Of a stretch of 64,000 bases of DNA, positions 62,201 through 64,000 are shown piece after piece. This DNA is from Stutzerimonas kunmingensis. Its GTDB lineage: Bacteria > Pseudomonadota > Gammaproteobacteria > Pseudomonadales > Pseudomonadaceae. The position numbers were made by a program, and so were the translations under genes. The notes under the pieces are model-generated. The model saw only the letters and a list, made by a program, of their open reading frames with translations. It made no database searches and was not told the DNA's origin. How positions within the stretch are numbered: the first letter of the stretch is position 1; every line of letters begins with the position of its first letter. The DNA lies in NCBI RefSeq assembly GCF_014764705.1, contig NZ_JACXXG010000013.1, forward strand, positions 1 through 64,000, in the 5' to 3' direction.

Positions 62201-64000
62201 GACATGGCTGGCGATGTGTTCGGCAACGGTCTGCTGATGTCCGAAACCCTGCAGCTGGTGGCCGCGTTCAACCATCTGCATATTTTCATCGACCCCAATC
62301 CCGATCCTGCGCGCAGTTTCATCGAGCGCAAGCGCCTGTTCGACCTGCCGCGCTCGTCATGGACCGATTACGACGTGTCGCTGATTTCGGAAGGCGGTGG
62401 CATCTTCCCGCGTTCGGCCAAGCGAGTCGCGATCACGTCACAGATGAAAGAGCGCTTCGCCATCGAGGCGGATCAGCTGACCCCAGCCGAGCTGATCCAC
62501 GCGCTGCTCAAGGCACCGGTGGACCTGCTATGGAATGGCGGTATCGGTACCTATGTGAAGAGCGGAGGCGAAAGCCACGCCGAAGTCGGCGACAAGGCCA
62601 ACGATGCGGTGCGGGTCAATGGTGCCGATCTGCGCGCCAAGGTGGTGGGCGAGGGCGGCAACCTCGGCATGACCCAGCTGGGGCGCGTCGAGTACGCGCT
62701 GCATGGCGGATCGAGCAATACCGACTTCATCGACAATGCCGGCGGCGTCGATTGCTCGGATCATGAAGTGAACATCAAGATCCTGCTCAATGAGGTGGTC
62801 AGCGCTGGCGACATGACCGCCAAGCAGCGCGATCAACTGCTGTTCGAAATGACCGACGCGGTGGCCGAGCTGGTGCTGCAGAACAACTACAAGCAGACCC
62901 AGGCGCTGTCCCAGGCGCAGCATCGCTCGCGGGAGCGGGCCGCCGAGTATGTTCGGTTGATCAATGCGTTGGAGGCGGCGGGGCAGCTCGACCGCGCGCT
63001 CGAGTTCCTTCCCAGCGATGACGCCCTGACCGAGCGCGCCAGCATCGGCAAGGGGCTGACCCGGCCGGAGCTGTCGGTTCTGATTTCCTACAGCAAGATC
63101 GAACTGAAGAAAGCGCTGCTGGATTCGCGCGTGCCGGACGACGACTACCTCGCCCGCGAAATGGAAAGTGCCTTCCCGCAGCAACTGAGCGAGCGTTTCC
63201 ACGATGCCATGCTGCAACATCGCCTCAAGCGCGAAATCGTTGCTACCCAGATTGCCAACGATCTGGTCAACAACATGGGCATCACTTTCGTTCAGCGCCT
63301 GAACGAGGCGACGGGCATGAGTGCGGCGAATGTCGCCGGAGCCTACGTGATCGTGCGCGACATCTTCCATCTGCCTCACTGGTTCCGGCAGATCGAGGCG
63401 CTGGATCACAAGGTACCGGCGGAGCTGCAGTTGGCCTTGATGGATGAGCTGATGCGCCTGGGCCGCCGCGCGACGCGCTGGTTCCTGCGCAATCGTCGTA
63501 GCGAGCTGGATGCCGCACGCGACGTCGCGCACTTTGGCCCGCGGGTCGCTGCCCTTGGTCTGAAACTCGATGAACTGCTGCAAGGCTCGACGCGTGACCG
63601 CTGGCAGGAGCGCTATAAGCGTTACACCGAAGCCGGGGTGCCGGAGCTGCTGGCGCGCATGGTGGCCGGTACCAGCCATCTGTACACGCTGTTGCCGATT
63701 CTGGAGGCCGCTGACGAAACTGGCCAGGTGCCTGCGCAGGTGGCGGCAACCTACTTCGCCGTCGGTGGTGCGCTGGAGCTTCCCTGGTATCTGCATCTGC
63801 TCACCAACCTGCCGGTTGCCAACAACTGGCAGGCCCTGGCGCGTGAAAGCTTCCGCGACGACCTCGACTCACAGCAGCGCAGCATCACGGTTTCGGTGCT
63901 GCAGATGGAGAACGGTCCGGAGGCGATCAGCGAGCGGGTCGACGCCTGGTTGTCTCAACGACCAGTTTTAATGGAGCGCTGGCGCTCGATGCTGGCCGAG
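59240..64000 (+). CDS. gdhB: NAD-dependent glutamate dehydrogenase, large 180-kDa type (3' end outside window)
   Basis: The visible 1587 codons cover nearly all of the roughly 1600-residue enzyme, which oxidises glutamate to 2-oxoglutarate and ammonium with NAD. The start ATG 59240 gives MAFFSAASKADF. ACT-like regulatory regions fill the N-terminal half. The catalytic part includes LRWSDREEDYRTEV and the lysine-bearing VPGGAKGGFVPRRLP near residue 850, then the NAD-binding region (VVGEGGNLGMTQLGRVEYAL near residue 1135). The frame stays open to the window edge, so the missing end is expected just beyond 64000. Confidence 0.95.
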   Translation, partial: MAFFSAASKADFQQQLQTALAQHVDPKILPQLSLFAEQFFGIVALPELTERRMSDLVGSTLASWRLLERFDPAKPEVQVFNPDFEKHGWQSTHSVVEVLHPDMPFLVDSVRMELTRRGYSIHTLQTSVLQVRRGADGSLLELLPKDERAADSHAESLIFVEIDRCASPTALRELEQSLLGVLADVRQVVSDFAAMKGKAVELQGRLEQVNLSIDGDELEEIRDFMRWLADDHFTFLGYEEFSVQEQADGGRIVYDESSLLGLSRSMRTGLSEEEQSLTGQSVSYLREPLLLSFAKAAMPSRVHRPAYPDFVSVREFDDEGRVVRECRFLGLFTSSVYTQSVRRIPFIRSKVETVVQRANFGSSAHLAKELVQVLEVLPRDELFQAPIDELFENAIAIVQIQERNRLRLFLRFDPYRRFCYCLVYVPRDSYSTETRLKIQQVLQERLEASDCEFSTYFSESVLTRVQFILRLDPSRALQVDPARLEQEVLQACRTWQDDYQSLVVERFGEAKGTHLLNEFPKGFPAGYRERFSPQSATVDMQHVLDLSEERPLVMSFYQPITAEENRLHCKLYHLNTPLPLSDILPIMENLGLRVLGEFPFRLRDRSGREYWIHDFAFTYAEGLEIDLLEINEALQDAFIHIYGGFAENDGFNRLVLTAGLAWREVALLRAYARYLKQIRMGFDLGYIASALLNHTDIARELVRLFKMRFYLARKLGDEDLADKQQRLEQAILTALDEVAVLNEDRILRRYLALIQATLRTNFYQPDANGKPKSYFSFKLDPRSIPEMPRPAPMYEIFVYSPRVEGVHLRGGKVARGGLRWSDREEDYRTEVLGLVKAQQVKNAVIVPGGAKGGFVPRRLPTSGTRDDIQAEAIACYRIFISGLLDITDNLHEGQVVPPANVLRYDGDDPYLVVAADKGTASFSDIANGIAAEYDFWLGDAFASGGSAGYDHKKMGITARGAWVSVQRHFRERGINVQTDVISVIGIGDMAGDVFGNGLLMSETLQLVAAFNHLHIFIDPNPDPARSFIERKRLFDLPRSSWTDYDVSLISEGGGIFPRSAKRVAITSQMKERFAIEADQLTPAELIHALLKAPVDLLWNGGIGTYVKSGGESHAEVGDKANDAVRVNGADLRAKVVGEGGNLGMTQLGRVEYALHGGSSNTDFIDNAGGVDCSDHEVNIKILLNEVVSAGDMTAKQRDQLLFEMTDAVAELVLQNNYKQTQALSQAQHRSRERAAEYVRLINALEAAGQLDRALEFLPSDDALTERASIGKGLTRPELSVLISYSKIELKKALLDSRVPDDDYLAREMESAFPQQLSERFHDAMLQHRLKREIVATQIANDLVNNMGITFVQRLNEATGMSAANVAGAYVIVRDIFHLPHWFRQIEALDHKVPAELQLALMDELMRLGRRATRWFLRNRRSELDAARDVAHFGPRVAALGLKLDELLQGSTRDRWQERYKRYTEAGVPELLARMVAGTSHLYTLLPILEAADETGQVPAQVAATYFAVGGALELPWYLHLLTNLPVANNWQALARESFRDDLDSQQRSITVSVLQMENGPEAISERVDAWLSQRPVLMERWRSMLAE

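Overview
The window is high-GC gammaproteobacterial chromosome with the gene order and protein types of a pseudomonad, most likely the Stutzerimonas (Pseudomonas) stutzeri group. The signs are a gts/glt sugar ABC operon with GltR-GtrS control, an mtnB-mtnD-mtnC methionine-salvage cluster, and an assimilatory nitrate cluster nirB-nirD-nasA-cobA with narK-Ser/Thr kinase and nasS-nasT. A MoxR-DUF58-Bat operon and a giant NAD-dependent glutamate dehydrogenase also fit. No rRNA, tRNA or CRISPR array was recognised.

Layout. 1-4632 is an accessory edge: a probable IS21-type end, a complete ISL3-type insertion sequence (264-1571) with a perfect 8-bp target duplication, and a lower-GC gene for a PAS-GGDEF-EAL c-di-GMP enzyme. 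This block ends abruptly inside a response regulator (gltR) whose receiver domain is missing. 4633-12273 is sugar uptake: the sensor kinase GtrS, the ABC transporter GtsABCD and a LamB-type porin whose start is frameshifted in an A9 run. 12284-21448 carries housekeeping genes: an alpha/beta hydrolase, aroC, an MFS carrier, mtnB-mtnD-mtnC, small membrane proteins, a frameshifted histidine phosphatase, alkA and speE. 21779-26222 holds an RraB-like protein, a LysR regulator divergent from a TauE/SafE permease, a ChrA-type transporter and a DUF1853 protein. 26435-30332 is a tightly overlapping run: nadK, a metallophosphoesterase, a rhomboid protease, DUF1315 and DUF2797. 30553-36993 holds pepN and a YCF48-like/RND exporter pair.

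37074-52081 is the nitrate assimilation region. NarK imports nitrate, NasA reduces it to nitrite, NirBD reduces nitrite to ammonium, and CobA supplies siroheme precursor. NasS (nitrate sensor) and NasT (ANTAR RNA-binding antiterminator) control it. The most interesting signal is regulatory. Three separate minus-strand transcription units (nirB, narK and an unassigned membrane protein at 49245-49967) each have a sigma-54 promoter with exact GG-N10-GC spacing. Each promoter is followed by an RNA hairpin whose six-base loop has A at position 1 and G at position 4, and then by a Rho-independent terminator. This is the expected architecture of a NasT-controlled leader attenuator, and it brings an apparently undescribed gene into the NasST regulon. 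The nasA gene also carries a 144-bp palindromic element with 18-bp inverted ends, inserted exactly in frame and adding 48 residues. A PfkB-type sugar-phosphate kinase gene lies next to narK.

52259-59029 is a moxR-DUF58-DUF4381-batA-batB/C-batD operon on the minus strand. 59240 to the window end is the NAD-dependent glutamate dehydrogenase, running off the edge, which links ammonium and glutamate metabolism to the nitrate genes nearby.
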